64,000 nucleotides of DNA from an uncultured Sutterella sp. (GTDB lineage: Bacteria; Pseudomonadota; Gammaproteobacteria; Burkholderiales; Burkholderiaceae_F), in contig CAJKAP010000002.1 in the NCBI GenBank assembly GCA_905197905.1, positions 1 to 64,000 of the forward strand. The letters are read 5' to 3'. Numbering within the stretch: position 1 is the stretch's first letter; each line of letters begins with the position of its first letter. Position numbers and translations under genes: made by a program. The notes below the pieces were generated by a model, which was given only the letters and a program-made list of their open reading frames with translations, did not search any database and was not told the DNA's origin. Positions 52,153 through 61,156 of the stretch are shown here, piece by piece.

Positions 52153-52935
52153 ATGTGGAAACAATGCGCTAATGCATTTCAATTAAGTCCTAATGCTTCT
52201 GTTATTTTTCGGAATAATAAGTTAGGGCTGAGCGTCATTGATGAAACCGGCTCTACCAACACAGACTTAAAAACACAGATCAAACAAGGGATAAATTTCA
52301 GTCAACCTGAAGTGTTGGTTGCTTATAAACAAGTTCAAGGTCGAGGTACTCGAGGCCATCAATGGAGAAGTGTTGAAAATGCTCTAACTTTTAGTATTGC
52401 TTTCACGGACTTACGCGTAGAGCCGACAGTGAGTTTATGTGTAGGGGTAGCTGTAGCCAAAGCCATTCATGAGCTCTTTGGTATTCCTTTGCAACTCAAA
52501 TGGCCTAACGATCTCTGGTATAAAGAGGCTAAAGTAGGAGGGATTTTAAGTGAAGTCATTCAGCAACCTAAAGGAAAAAGCGCGTTAATTGTAGGGATCG
52601 GTTTAAATCTCTATATCCCTGAGAGAGTTCAACTAGAGAAGTGGGCACTTGATGGTATCTTTTCTCAGAAAGAAGAAATTCTTAGCCAAAACTGGGATGA
52701 TGCATTTTTGTATATTTGTCAAGAGGTTGTCCAAGCGATTCAGAGTCCTCGCTTTTCTTTTATTAAAGAGTGGTCCGAATACGATGCGTTTCGTAATGCG
52801 AACTTAAAGATGGAACTTCCTACAGGGAGTATTACTGGTTACAATCGAGGAGTTGATGCTAGTGGTCGTTTGTTATTGGAAACAGAAACAACCATATTAG
52901 GTATAAGTGATGGATCTATTATTAAAGTGCTATGA
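52153..52935 (+). CDS. birA: Biotin--[acetyl-CoA-carboxylase] ligase BirA, monofunctional
   Basis: Activates biotin to biotinyl-AMP and transfers it to the biotin carboxyl carrier protein. The 260 residues contain the biotin-binding loop QGRGTRGHQWRS, KWPNDLWY and the catalytic KVGGILSE segment. A C-terminal SH3-like domain follows. There is no N-terminal winged helix, so this BirA is not a biotin-operon repressor. The start was set at ATG 52153 with AAGGAG 7 bp upstream. It overlaps coaX by 4 bp. Confidence 0.95.
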   Translation: MWKQCANAFQLSPNASVIFRNNKLGLSVIDETGSTNTDLKTQIKQGINFSQPEVLVAYKQVQGRGTRGHQWRSVENALTFSIAFTDLRVEPTVSLCVGVAVAKAIHELFGIPLQLKWPNDLWYKEAKVGGILSEVIQQPKGKSALIVGIGLNLYIPERVQLEKWALDGIFSQKEEILSQNWDDAFLYICQEVVQAIQSPRFSFIKEWSEYDAFRNANLKMELPTGSITGYNRGVDASGRLLLETETTILGISDGSIIKVL

Positions 52936-53723
52936 AAGATAAGTTCATTCTAATTGATGTAGGCAATACCGCCTTGAAATGGGCAACGTTAGAGGCTCCT
53001 GACAACCCTCATACCATTGTGCATAGCGGAGAAGGACACTTTAAGAAAGAGTTATACGAACTTTGGGAGAGTTTAAATCCTAGTTTTGTACTTGGATGCA
53101 CGGTGGCGGCGCCAGAAATTGCATTTTCTCTTACTAAATTCTTCAATGATCATCACATCAAGTGGGAGTGGGTTCGTTCAGCCCGGCAATTTAGCACGCA
53201 AAATTTCACGATTCAAAATGCGTACCATAAATTTAAACAACTAGGTTCTGACCGTTGGTATGCAGCTATTGGGGCTATCGCAAATTTACGCGAAGAATCT
53301 CTTCTAGTGGTGCACATGGGCACAGCCACTACAGCTGACTCCATTCGTAAAATTTCTGAAGATCAGTATATATTCCAAGGAGGTCGAATTGCACCAGGAC
53401 CATCGTTAATGCATTCCAGTTTATTAAGGACTATTCCGACACTGAGTAAAGAATTAGGGCAAAAATCTCAATTTCCAGATAGTACAGAGACAGCAATTAC
53501 AACAGGGATAGTTGATGCGCAAGTGGGTCTAGTTTTGCGGGCGATGGACGCGATGAGAAAAGATGAAGGAAAGGACCCTCGGGTTATTTTAGCTGGAGGA
53601 GCTGCACAATTTATTGCTCCACATCTGAAGGCACAGGTATCTAACCTCATGGTTAGACATAACCTCGTTTTAAATGGTCTTGCAATTAGAGCCCAGCAGA
53701 TTTTAGGAGAGTTAAATGGGTAG
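52932..53723 (+). CDS. coaX: Type III pantothenate kinase CoaX
   Basis: First step of coenzyme A synthesis. The 263 residues have the ASKHA phosphate-1 motif LIDVGNTALKWA, the pantothenate-binding region LGSDRWYAAIGA, phosphate-2 motif VHMGTATTADSI, and GGRIAPGPSLM. ATPase-fold residue DVGNT is intact. In Burkholderiales it usually follows birA, as here with ATGA overlap. Confidence 0.95.
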   Translation: MKDKFILIDVGNTALKWATLEAPDNPHTIVHSGEGHFKKELYELWESLNPSFVLGCTVAAPEIAFSLTKFFNDHHIKWEWVRSARQFSTQNFTIQNAYHKFKQLGSDRWYAAIGAIANLREESLLVVHMGTATTADSIRKISEDQYIFQGGRIAPGPSLMHSSLLRTIPTLSKELGQKSQFPDSTETAITTGIVDAQVGLVLRAMDAMRKDEGKDPRVILAGGAAQFIAPHLKAQVSNLMVRHNLVLNGLAIRAQQILGELNG

Positions 53724-54447
53724 GATTATTTCTGTTGTTGCTCTAGCGGTAGCTGTTGGACTTTTTTTACCGCTCTACAACGCGAAAACCATGCAAAGTG
53801 ATCCTTCTTCTTTAGAAGGAGTAGACACCATAATTCATATGGTGCTTAACCGTGCTGTATTGGAAGCCTCCCCCGTAGAAGCAACATCCCATTTGGAGCC
53901 CCAAGCAGATTTTAATAAAGAGTCCTCAGGAGTAGAGCTCATTCTCAATACCATCTCTTCTGAACTAACCCCCAAAGAAGAGAAATCCCCTTCCGAAGTG
54001 TGTGCTATTTTTGGTCCTTTTAAGGAAGCAAAACTTGAGCACTATCACAGTGTGATGGAAAAGGTAGGCATAAATAGCAAGGTACTGATTGAGCCCGTAG
54101 TGTTACCTACAAAAATTCGATTGATTACCAAGTTTTTAACAGCAACAGAAGCTCCCGCTATAGAAGACCAGTTAACAGGTTTCGGAATTCCTTTTGAAAA
54201 ACTTTCCAAGGGTGCAAACACAGCTTATCAATTGGGTGGTGAATTCACCGATATAGTTAAAGTTGAAACCTTCTTAAATAGAATCCGTCAGAAAATCCCA
54301 ACCCTTAATGTACAAATAGAAAGAGAGGCTTCAGAGGCTGGTGCGATGGTACAACTTGTTTTCCTCGAGATGAAAGAAGATGAGTTTACAAAGGTCAAAA
54401 AATTTGTGCAAGAACAAGGGGCAACCCTTAAAGGCTGCCCCTATTAA
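53716..54447 (+). CDS. Membrane-anchored protein with SPOR-like C-terminal region
   Basis: A 243-residue protein overlapping coaX by 8 bp. The N-terminal hydrophobic helix (about 4-22) is an anchor or signal. A polar linker follows. Residues 95-165 contain CAIFGPFKEAKLEHYHSVM, resembling SPOR-domain starts, then a possible second repeat. SPOR domains bind denuded septal glycan. A protein of this kind commonly follows birA-coaX in Burkholderiales. The SPOR assignment is tentative. Confidence 0.7.
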   Translation: MGRIISVVALAVAVGLFLPLYNAKTMQSDPSSLEGVDTIIHMVLNRAVLEASPVEATSHLEPQADFNKESSGVELILNTISSELTPKEEKSPSEVCAIFGPFKEAKLEHYHSVMEKVGINSKVLIEPVVLPTKIRLITKFLTATEAPAIEDQLTGFGIPFEKLSKGANTAYQLGGEFTDIVKVETFLNRIRQKIPTLNVQIEREASEAGAMVQLVFLEMKEDEFTKVKKFVQEQGATLKGCPY

Positions 54448-54459
54448 TAGCGATTGTGT

Positions 54460-54882
54460 TTATAGTGCCTTCAATTTTTCAACAAGCAGTTGGAGGCACA
54501 TTTCTCTTTGCATGTGGCGTTTCTCAGTTTCCTCTGGTATTTTGGTTTTCTGTGCCTTTCCCCAGGGAGAGTTGGGAAAGAACAGATCGTCTTTCCATCG
54601 AGCGATGATGTGCCAGTGTATATGAGGAACAACATTACCGAATTGAGCCCAATTAACTTTATCGGGGTTCAATGTCTCTCGAATCACTTTCTCTATGACA
54701 GTTAAACGCTCCCAAAGTTCTTTTTGTTCTTCTTCAGGTAGATCTGTCACTTCTGGTACATGCCGCGTGCTAATCAACCGTAAATAACAAGGAAACTCGT
54801 CTGAGGAGACATTAATAAGATAGAAGTGTTCGTTGCGCCAAATTTCTTTTGGATGGTGTACACAACAAAGTTCACAAGGCAT
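54460..54882 (-). CDS. HIT-family nucleotide-binding hydrolase
   Basis: A 140-residue histidine-triad protein. The triad is VPHIHWHII (His-x-His-x-His-hydrophobic) at about residues 85-95, and an N-terminal CELC may bind zinc. LISTRHVPEVTDL is the usual preceding segment. Family members hydrolyse AMP-lysine or related adenylates; the specific substrate is unknown. It is the last gene of a leftward cluster with the 71-residue protein and the M20 peptidase, 2 bp after the former. Confidence 0.9.
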   Translation of the reverse strand: MPCELCCVHHPKEIWRNEHFYLINVSSDEFPCYLRLISTRHVPEVTDLPEEEQKELWERLTVIEKVIRETLNPDKVNWAQFGNVVPHIHWHIIARWKDDLFFPNSPWGKAQKTKIPEETEKRHMQREMCLQLLVEKLKAL

Positions 54883-54884
54883 AA

Positions 54885-55100
54885 TTAATCTTCCAATTTG
54901 ATGGTTCCACTGGGATCTTCAATGAGGATATAGTCCCATTTTTTGTTTCCACTCATATCTTCAAGCCATACTCCCGTTGGAACTCCCCACTCTTCGAGTA
55001 TGTAATTGATGTACTGCTCGGCCTCTATAGGAGTAGCAAAATTCATCCACTCCCCATTTTCCCATTGTACGATCACTTGAGTGACACAATCGCGTCTCAT
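54885..55100 (-). CDS. Small conserved-type hypothetical protein
   Basis: A 71-residue acidic, Trp-rich protein without signal or membrane segment (VIVQWENGEWMNF; YILEEWGVPTGVWLED). I do not recognise it. It is tightly packed: 5 bp after the M20 peptidase gene and 2 bp before the HIT gene, which argues for a real, cotranscribed gene. A small alpha/beta fold that works with a nucleotide hydrolase is possible, but nothing shows it. Confidence 0.65.
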   Translation of the reverse strand: MRRDCVTQVIVQWENGEWMNFATPIEAEQYINYILEEWGVPTGVWLEDMSGNKKWDYILIEDPSGTIKLED

Positions 55101-55105
55101 CCTTT

Positions 55106-56497
55106 TTACTCCATTGGCGTTGCAGCCACTAAGTTAGCTGTCCACACGGTGAGTGCCTCTGCATAAGGAAGGTCCAAGGACTCATCAGGTGCATGAGCGT
55201 TACTAGCAGAGTCTAGGGCGCCAGTATTGATAAAAGGCGCCCTTGGAAAACTTTCTTGGAAGGCGGTAAGTGTACCAATTGAACCACCGCAAAGCATATT
55301 ACCAGGCTTACTACCAAAGAGATCTTCACTCGACTCAATTCCTACTTTTTCCAACCAAAATGGCAACTCAGGAGCACAGAAGCCGTTTGAGACTGCTGTA
55401 TTAGAAATTTCCACAGTTGCGTTGTAAGGAACGTTCTTTGTAAGAAGATCAATAGTATCCTGCAATGCTTTCTCACCATCTACTCCAGGAGGAATGCGGA
55501 AACTTAGCTTCAAAGAAGTCGAATTACGTACTAAGCCACTAGCTTTAGAGGTAGGTGGAAGACCATCTGCTCCCAATATAGAGAGCGTTGGAAGCCAAGT
55601 ACTAGCTATCAAAGCATCGTATGCAGAGGCTTGAGCGGATTGAGTGCTTTTATGGTACTTAAATCCAACGCGAGGATCATATGTTTCCGTAATTTCGTGA
55701 GCGATTTGCTTGATGTAATCAGGAATCTCGCTGTACATACTAGGTATCAAGATATTTCCTGTTTTAGCATCTTCAATGCGATCGAGTAATTCACGCATGA
55801 TGCGGAAGGAACTAGGAACGATACCACTTGCAACACCAGAATGAGCTGGAGTAGTCAATACGCTAACTGTCGCCACTAAGTTCACAATACCGCGTAGAGA
55901 TTGTGTGAGCCAAACGCGGGAGAGAGTGGTTGCAAATAGATCCAAGATGCAAATAAAAGCGGGTTCTCCAATACGCTTATCAGCCATCTTCAAATAGGTT
56001 GCTAAATCGGTAGAGCCTGACTCTTCATCAGTTTCAAAAAGACCACAAATACGAGGATGAGCTTGGCTTGTTTCTTCTAATGCTTTAATCGCTGTGATTG
56101 TTGTGTAAAAAGCATAACCATCATCGACAGCCCCTCGACCATAGAGGCGATTCTTGCGGACAACTGGTTTCCAAGGTTCTAACCCTTCAGACCAAGGGGA
56201 GGTTTCAGGTTGCTTATCTAAGTGACCATAAAATAACACTGGTTTACCAGTATGCCCATTTGTAGCGGGAATGTCGAAATAGAGGACAGGTGGAATTCCA
56301 GGAAGACTATGGATTTCGAAAATGGCTTGTGGGAAATGTTCTTTTCCCCAAGTTATAGCTTCTTCCAAAGCTTGCTTCAAGAATCCGTGATTTTCCCATT
56401 CCTGATCGAAGTCTTTGGATTTAGCGGGGATTTTGATGAAATTACTTAATGCTTCAAGCGTGTCACCCTGCCACGCATTATGGATCCAATTTTTCAT
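55106..56497 (-). CDS. M20-family metallopeptidase (dipeptidase-like)
   Basis: A 463-residue cytosolic peptidase. Zinc-site motifs are FYGHLDKQPE (His, Asp), GRGAVDDG (bridging Asp), ETDEESGS (catalytic Glu, zinc Glu), and the late NAHAPDES (zinc His). The middle dimerisation domain has TPAHSGVASG. The third zinc ligand, usually in an LSD/xxD motif, corresponds to ILDLFATT. It resembles family members that cleave dipeptides. It heads the leftward cluster M20-71aa-HIT. Confidence 0.9.
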   Translation of the reverse strand: MKNWIHNAWQGDTLEALSNFIKIPAKSKDFDQEWENHGFLKQALEEAITWGKEHFPQAIFEIHSLPGIPPVLYFDIPATNGHTGKPVLFYGHLDKQPETSPWSEGLEPWKPVVRKNRLYGRGAVDDGYAFYTTITAIKALEETSQAHPRICGLFETDEESGSTDLATYLKMADKRIGEPAFICILDLFATTLSRVWLTQSLRGIVNLVATVSVLTTPAHSGVASGIVPSSFRIMRELLDRIEDAKTGNILIPSMYSEIPDYIKQIAHEITETYDPRVGFKYHKSTQSAQASAYDALIASTWLPTLSILGADGLPPTSKASGLVRNSTSLKLSFRIPPGVDGEKALQDTIDLLTKNVPYNATVEISNTAVSNGFCAPELPFWLEKVGIESSEDLFGSKPGNMLCGGSIGTLTAFQESFPRAPFINTGALDSASNAHAPDESLDLPYAEALTVWTANLVAATPME

Positions 56498-56569
56498 TAT
56501 TTAATACCCTTCTCAGGAGTTTCTTGTCTCTTTTAGAAAGTCTTGCATAAGGTGGTGCAAAAATGGTTT

Positions 56570-57490
56570 TTATCGCTTAATCGGGAATGCCGAAACACCG
56601 AGATTATTTCCTACCGATTGTGCTGCAATGCGAGCTGTATTTTGGGAGTCGTATCGACCTAAGATCACACGATATCCATTATTGTCATTCACAATACGAT
56701 AAGAAAGTTCCGTACCCATACTAGAGAGCGTGGCTTGTGCGTGTGCTAAGAAAGCCTGTGCGTTTTCCTGTGCGCTAAAGAAACCGATCTGAACGCCCCA
56801 GTTACCCGTGGAGGTATCTGGAACGACAGGGGTTGGTGCGACCACGGTCGTACTAGGTGAGATCGTTTGAATGGGAGTTTCTGCATACGTTGGTGCAGGT
56901 GTGGATTGAATCACAGGTGTTGCAACGACAGTGGAGCTACCCGAGGAAGCCGAATACTGACCACTCTTGATTTCATTAAATGTGAGACGTTTTACACGCA
57001 CTCGTGCGGTTCCCTTATTTGAATACCCCAATCGGCGAGCAGCGGCAAAGGAGAGGTCAATGACACGATTATTTAAAAAAGGTCCACGGTCATTAATCCG
57101 TACAACGATTGACTTACCATTTTCCAAGTTGGTGACTAACGCATAACTTGGAAGTGGCAAAGTGGGATGTGCAGCTGTCATAGCGAACATATCGTAAATT
57201 TCGCCGGTTGCCGTTTTTTTCCCATGAAACTGCTTGCCATACCACGATCCCATACCAATTTCAGAGAAAGGAACGTCTTCGGTGATTGGGGTATAAGTTT
57301 TTCCCAACACTCGGTATGGGCGTAGTGTGCCAGATTTAAAAGGTTCTACACGTGGCTGGGCGTCGGCGCCGTCAGCTTGATAGGAAGAGGGAGGTCCGTC
57401 GTTTTGGAAATATTTGCCAGATTGTTGACTAGTTGAACAAGCGGTTAGTATCAAAGGAATCGCGATTAATAAAGGAAGTGTGTAACGCAT
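56570..57490 (-). CDS. rlpA: Septal ring lytic transglycosylase RlpA-family lipoprotein
   Basis: Outer-membrane lipoprotein that cleaves denuded peptidoglycan at the septum. The 306 residues have a signal peptide and lipobox LTAC (Cys about 18), and the double-psi beta-barrel with GSWYGKQFHGKKTATGE, MTAAHPTLPLPSYALVTN and VRINDRGPF holding the catalytic Asp. A Thr/Pro/Ser-rich linker leads to a C-terminal SPOR domain (GVQIGFFSAQENAQAFLAHA). It closes the mre-mrd operon. Confidence 0.93.
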   Translation of the reverse strand: MRYTLPLLIAIPLILTACSTSQQSGKYFQNDGPPSSYQADGADAQPRVEPFKSGTLRPYRVLGKTYTPITEDVPFSEIGMGSWYGKQFHGKKTATGEIYDMFAMTAAHPTLPLPSYALVTNLENGKSIVVRINDRGPFLNNRVIDLSFAAARRLGYSNKGTARVRVKRLTFNEIKSGQYSASSGSSTVVATPVIQSTPAPTYAETPIQTISPSTTVVAPTPVVPDTSTGNWGVQIGFFSAQENAQAFLAHAQATLSSMGTELSYRIVNDNNGYRVILGRYDSQNTARIAAQSVGNNLGVSAFPIKR

Positions 57491-57562
57491 CAAAACCTCT
57501 TTACTAGCTATGTGCTAGCCACACGAAAAAAAATAACAATAGAAAAAGACGGTTAACTGGCA

Positions 57563-58681
57563 CTAGTTATGCTGTGCTGTTTCTGTAGAAATAGATAACA
57601 AGATACCAGAGCAAATCCCCAAAATCATTAAAGCAGTACCACCATAACTCATAAAAGGAAGGGGAACTCCCACCACTGGCAGAATACCGCTCACCATCCC
57701 CATGTTAACGAAGGTATAGGTGAAGAAAATCGTTCCGATTGCGCCTGCGACTAGGCGAGAGAAGCGATTTGTAGCATACGCGGCTATGTAGAAGCTTCGA
57801 CCGATCAAAATAGTATATAAGATGAGCAAGATCACATTGCCAATAAAACCAAACTCTTCGCTATAAACGGCAAATAAGAAGTCGCTCGTTCTCTCTGGGA
57901 TGAAGTCTAAATGAGCTTGTGTTCCTTCCATCCAACCTTTTCCAGAAAAGCCGCCTGAGCCAATAGCAATGAGAGCTTGGTTAATATGAAACCCCTTTCC
58001 TAGTGGATCTCTAGAGGGATCTAATAGCGTCAGGATTCGTTCCTGCTGATAATCATGTAAGAACGTCCAAATGAAGGGTAAGGAGAAAAGGAAAGCTAAA
58101 ACTGCGCTCACGATTACCTTCGCATTAAGACCCGCGAAGAAAATCACAGCAAGCCCAGAGATAGCAACTAAAATGGCGGTCCCCAAGTCTGGTTGTTTCA
58201 AAATTAAAGCGACAGGGATGCAGAGCAATACCAAAGCAAATAGATGGTCTCCGAAACAGGTTGCTTCTCCGCGTTTCTGGTAGTACCACGCGAGCATTAA
58301 CGGCGTGGTGAGTTTCATAATTTCAGAAGGTTGAATGCGGATACCGACATTGAGCCAACGAGTCGCTCCTTTCACTGTAATCCCAAAGAAATGAGTAGCC
58401 AACAACAGGACACACCCAACGATAAAGAGGGGGACAGCGACCTTCGAGAACCACTTGGCGGGGGTATTCATGACAACAAACATGACCAGAGCCGCGACAG
58501 CTAGGTTACGAATCTGGTCTTCCATACGCCATGGCATGCTATAGCTCGCAGAGAACAAAGCAATAAACCCGATCGTACTGACGAGTACTACTACCGATAA
58601 AATGACAATATCAATGTGCGCGAGCCGGTGAAATAACCCTCTCAATACTTGTTTGAGAGTGAAGGAAAATTGATCAATCAT
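57563..58681 (-). CDS. rodA: Peptidoglycan glycosyltransferase RodA (MrdB)
   Basis: SEDS-family polymerase of the elongasome. The 372 residues have ten membrane helices. Family segments are WLNVGIRIQPSEIMKL, KQPDLGTAILVAISG (with the catalytic Asp of the SEDS loop), SGGFSGKGWMEGTQAHLDF and VPLPFMSYGGTALM. It overlaps mrdA by 4 bp (ATGA). Confidence 0.96.
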   Translation of the reverse strand: MIDQFSFTLKQVLRGLFHRLAHIDIVILSVVVLVSTIGFIALFSASYSMPWRMEDQIRNLAVAALVMFVVMNTPAKWFSKVAVPLFIVGCVLLLATHFFGITVKGATRWLNVGIRIQPSEIMKLTTPLMLAWYYQKRGEATCFGDHLFALVLLCIPVALILKQPDLGTAILVAISGLAVIFFAGLNAKVIVSAVLAFLFSLPFIWTFLHDYQQERILTLLDPSRDPLGKGFHINQALIAIGSGGFSGKGWMEGTQAHLDFIPERTSDFLFAVYSEEFGFIGNVILLILYTILIGRSFYIAAYATNRFSRLVAGAIGTIFFTYTFVNMGMVSGILPVVGVPLPFMSYGGTALMILGICSGILLSISTETAQHN

Positions 58682-60597
58682 GGCGCTTTCCTTCTAGTTG
58701 GGGTTGGGACAGTAATTAATGCTTGGGTTTTTACGTGTGAGGGTGGTGGTAACCCAAGAGAATTTTCGCCTGTGAGCCAATACTGTAAGGCCGCTTTCGC
58801 AATGGGTGCAGCAGCTCTGGCCCCAAACCCCCCGTTTTCTACGAGCACAGCAAGAGCAATTTTAGGGTTATGTGCAGGGGCAAATGCGATGAATAAGGCA
58901 TGGTCTTGCTGTTTTTTTCGCAAAACCTTGGTCTTAAAGTTTTCATCCTGAGCCACAGAGACCACTTGTGCAGTCCCAGTTTTCCCGGCTACCTCAAAGG
59001 GGAACTTAGCAAAGACGGAACGCCCAGTCCCGATTCTTGTCACATCTACCATCCCCTCAATCACTGTATCAAGATGGCTAGGCTTCAAAGGAATTGTTGC
59101 TGTGGAGTCTTTGTCTACAAGCGTGGCTGAACGAGTCCAAGGATCCGTAATTCCTTTGACTAAATGAGGAGTCATTACGACGCCTCGATTCGCCAGTGTG
59201 GCTACTGCATGAGCGAGTTGTAGCAGGGTAAAGCTGTTGTACCCTTGCCCGATGCCAATTGAAGGCGTATCTCCTAAAACCCATGGGCGCTTGTAGCGTT
59301 CTTCTTTCCATTGGCGGCTAGGTAAAATACCAGTTTGTTCTCCTACGAGATCAATCCCGGTTTTTTGGCCAAAACCCCAAGGTTCCATGAAGTCATGAAT
59401 TTTGTCGACTCCCATCTTTGTGGCGAGCCAGTAATAGTAAACATCGGAAGAGACAGCGATAGAGCGCCTCATATTAAGGAGTCCCTTCGGTACTCCACTA
59501 GCGTCACGGAATTTATGGTTCCCTAGCATGAAAACCCCAGTGTCATTGAGGATATAATCAGCAGAGACAGTTCCTGTGCTTAACCCGGCCAGTGCCATAA
59601 AAGGTTTATATGTAGAACCAATCGGATAAGTTCCACGCATAGCGCGATTAAAGAGAGGCTTATCTTCAGAAGTGTTCAGTTCGTTCCAAGATACTGGGTC
59701 AATCCCCCCAGGGAACAAATTAGGGTCATATGTTGGCATAGAGACGAAAGCCAAGATTTCCCCTGTCTTGGGTTCTATCGCAATAAGTGCCCCTTTTTCC
59801 TTTCCAAACTTATCTTCAATCACGCGTTGAAGATTCATGTCAATGGAAAGGTGGAGATCTTTGCCTGGTGCGGGAGGAGTTAGCCCTAAAGAACGTACCG
59901 CGTGCCCGCCGGCGGTAATTTCCAGAGTTTCATGCCCTGGCGTGCCATGTAAAGCAGATTCATAGCTACGTTCGAGCCCGACTTTACCAATATTGCGTTC
60001 CCCGTCATAATTGTCCAATGTACCTTCAAGTTTGAGACGTTTTTGGTCGTTTTGAGAAAGCGAGCCAATGTAGCCCAAGAAATGACTTCCTGTGGCTCCC
60101 TGGGGATAAAAGCGATATTGTCGCTGATTGATTTCTACGCCAGGAAAACGCCAGGCTTGTCCCAAGAAAACAGCGACTTCTTGTTCGGTTAGACCTTGTC
60201 GTAACGGAATAGAGTCATAGCGCTGAAGGTCTTCACGTAAGCGGTTGAAACGACGAATATCCGAAGGAGTGATTTGAAGAATTTTTCCGAGTTCAGCAAT
60301 CGTATCGTTCACATTCTTGACCTTGTCAGGAGTGATTTCGATGGAGTAGACCTTCTTGTTCTGGGCAAGAATTTCATTATTTCGGTCGTAGATCAGACCA
60401 CGTGTGCCTTGTAGGGTCACCGTTACCGTACGGTTTCTCTCTGCTTTAGCTTCGTAAGCAGTTTGATTGATGATTTGCAGCCAAGCAAATCGGCAGACCA
60501 AAAGACTAAAAAAGAAGATGACGAGGCCGTAAAGAAAGAGCAAGCGCTTTCTAAACGGCTTAATGTCGAAATCATCTTTTTGAAAGTCTAAGGCCAT
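58678..60597 (-). CDS. mrdA: Penicillin-binding protein 2 (MrdA)
   Basis: Elongasome transpeptidase. The 639 residues have one N-terminal membrane helix (about 22-42), a pedestal domain (QGTRGLIYDRNNEILAQNK), and the transpeptidase domain: active-site GTYPIGSTYKPFMAL (Ser-x-x-Lys), the second motif SSDVYYYWL (Ser-x-Asp variant), and KTGTAQ. It works with RodA downstream. Confidence 0.96.
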   Translation of the reverse strand: MALDFQKDDFDIKPFRKRLLFLYGLVIFFFSLLVCRFAWLQIINQTAYEAKAERNRTVTVTLQGTRGLIYDRNNEILAQNKKVYSIEITPDKVKNVNDTIAELGKILQITPSDIRRFNRLREDLQRYDSIPLRQGLTEQEVAVFLGQAWRFPGVEINQRQYRFYPQGATGSHFLGYIGSLSQNDQKRLKLEGTLDNYDGERNIGKVGLERSYESALHGTPGHETLEITAGGHAVRSLGLTPPAPGKDLHLSIDMNLQRVIEDKFGKEKGALIAIEPKTGEILAFVSMPTYDPNLFPGGIDPVSWNELNTSEDKPLFNRAMRGTYPIGSTYKPFMALAGLSTGTVSADYILNDTGVFMLGNHKFRDASGVPKGLLNMRRSIAVSSDVYYYWLATKMGVDKIHDFMEPWGFGQKTGIDLVGEQTGILPSRQWKEERYKRPWVLGDTPSIGIGQGYNSFTLLQLAHAVATLANRGVVMTPHLVKGITDPWTRSATLVDKDSTATIPLKPSHLDTVIEGMVDVTRIGTGRSVFAKFPFEVAGKTGTAQVVSVAQDENFKTKVLRKKQQDHALFIAFAPAHNPKIALAVLVENGGFGARAAAPIAKAALQYWLTGENSLGLPPPSHVKTQALITVPTPTRRKAP

Positions 60598-60619
60598 GAT
60601 ATTTATAGGTCAAAGAGAC

Positions 60620-61156
60620 TTAAGAATTGCTATCGGATTTGGAACGGTGTTCTGGCCAAGAGAGGATGGCACCCCAGAAGACCCAAAGAATACCGCCAGT
60701 AATGCTTTGCAAGAACCAAATAGGATCTGGCCAAAGCCCATCTAACCAAAGGCGCACCAAGAGAATTATCACTTGAGAGGCAAATAGGAATGGGACGATG
60801 TGTAATGTCTGTCCTAACCCATTGAACCAAGGAATGCGACGGTGGAAGGAGTAGGCAAGATAGGAGAGCACAACATAGCCCAAAGCTTGTTGTCCTAAAA
60901 CACTGCCGTTATGTGCATCCATGAGGATTCCACAGATAAAGGCGATAAACATTCCCACATGTCGGGGATACCGTATAGTCCAATAAACGAGTGTCAGCGC
61001 TAAAAAATCAGGCAGCCAGACTTCGTTAAAAGAGTCGGTGATGAGATTCAATATATAACTCAGAACAAAGGTAAAGACTATCCACAAGGGGCTAATCGGT
61101 TTATGGATGCTGTTTCCATGAAAAGAGTGATGCGAATTGAGCTGAAGAAAAGACAT
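60620..61156 (-). CDS. mreD: Rod-shape-determining protein MreD
   Basis: A five-helix membrane protein of the elongasome, 178 residues. PDFLALTLVYWTIRYPRHVGM and GILMDAHNGSVLGQQALGY (in part) match the MreD family. The first 25 residues are polar, a cytosolic lead. The start overlaps the mreC stop by one base (TAATG). Confidence 0.92.
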   Translation of the reverse strand: MSFLQLNSHHSFHGNSIHKPISPLWIVFTFVLSYILNLITDSFNEVWLPDFLALTLVYWTIRYPRHVGMFIAFICGILMDAHNGSVLGQQALGYVVLSYLAYSFHRRIPWFNGLGQTLHIVPFLFASQVIILLVRLWLDGLWPDPIWFLQSITGGILWVFWGAILSWPEHRSKSDSNS

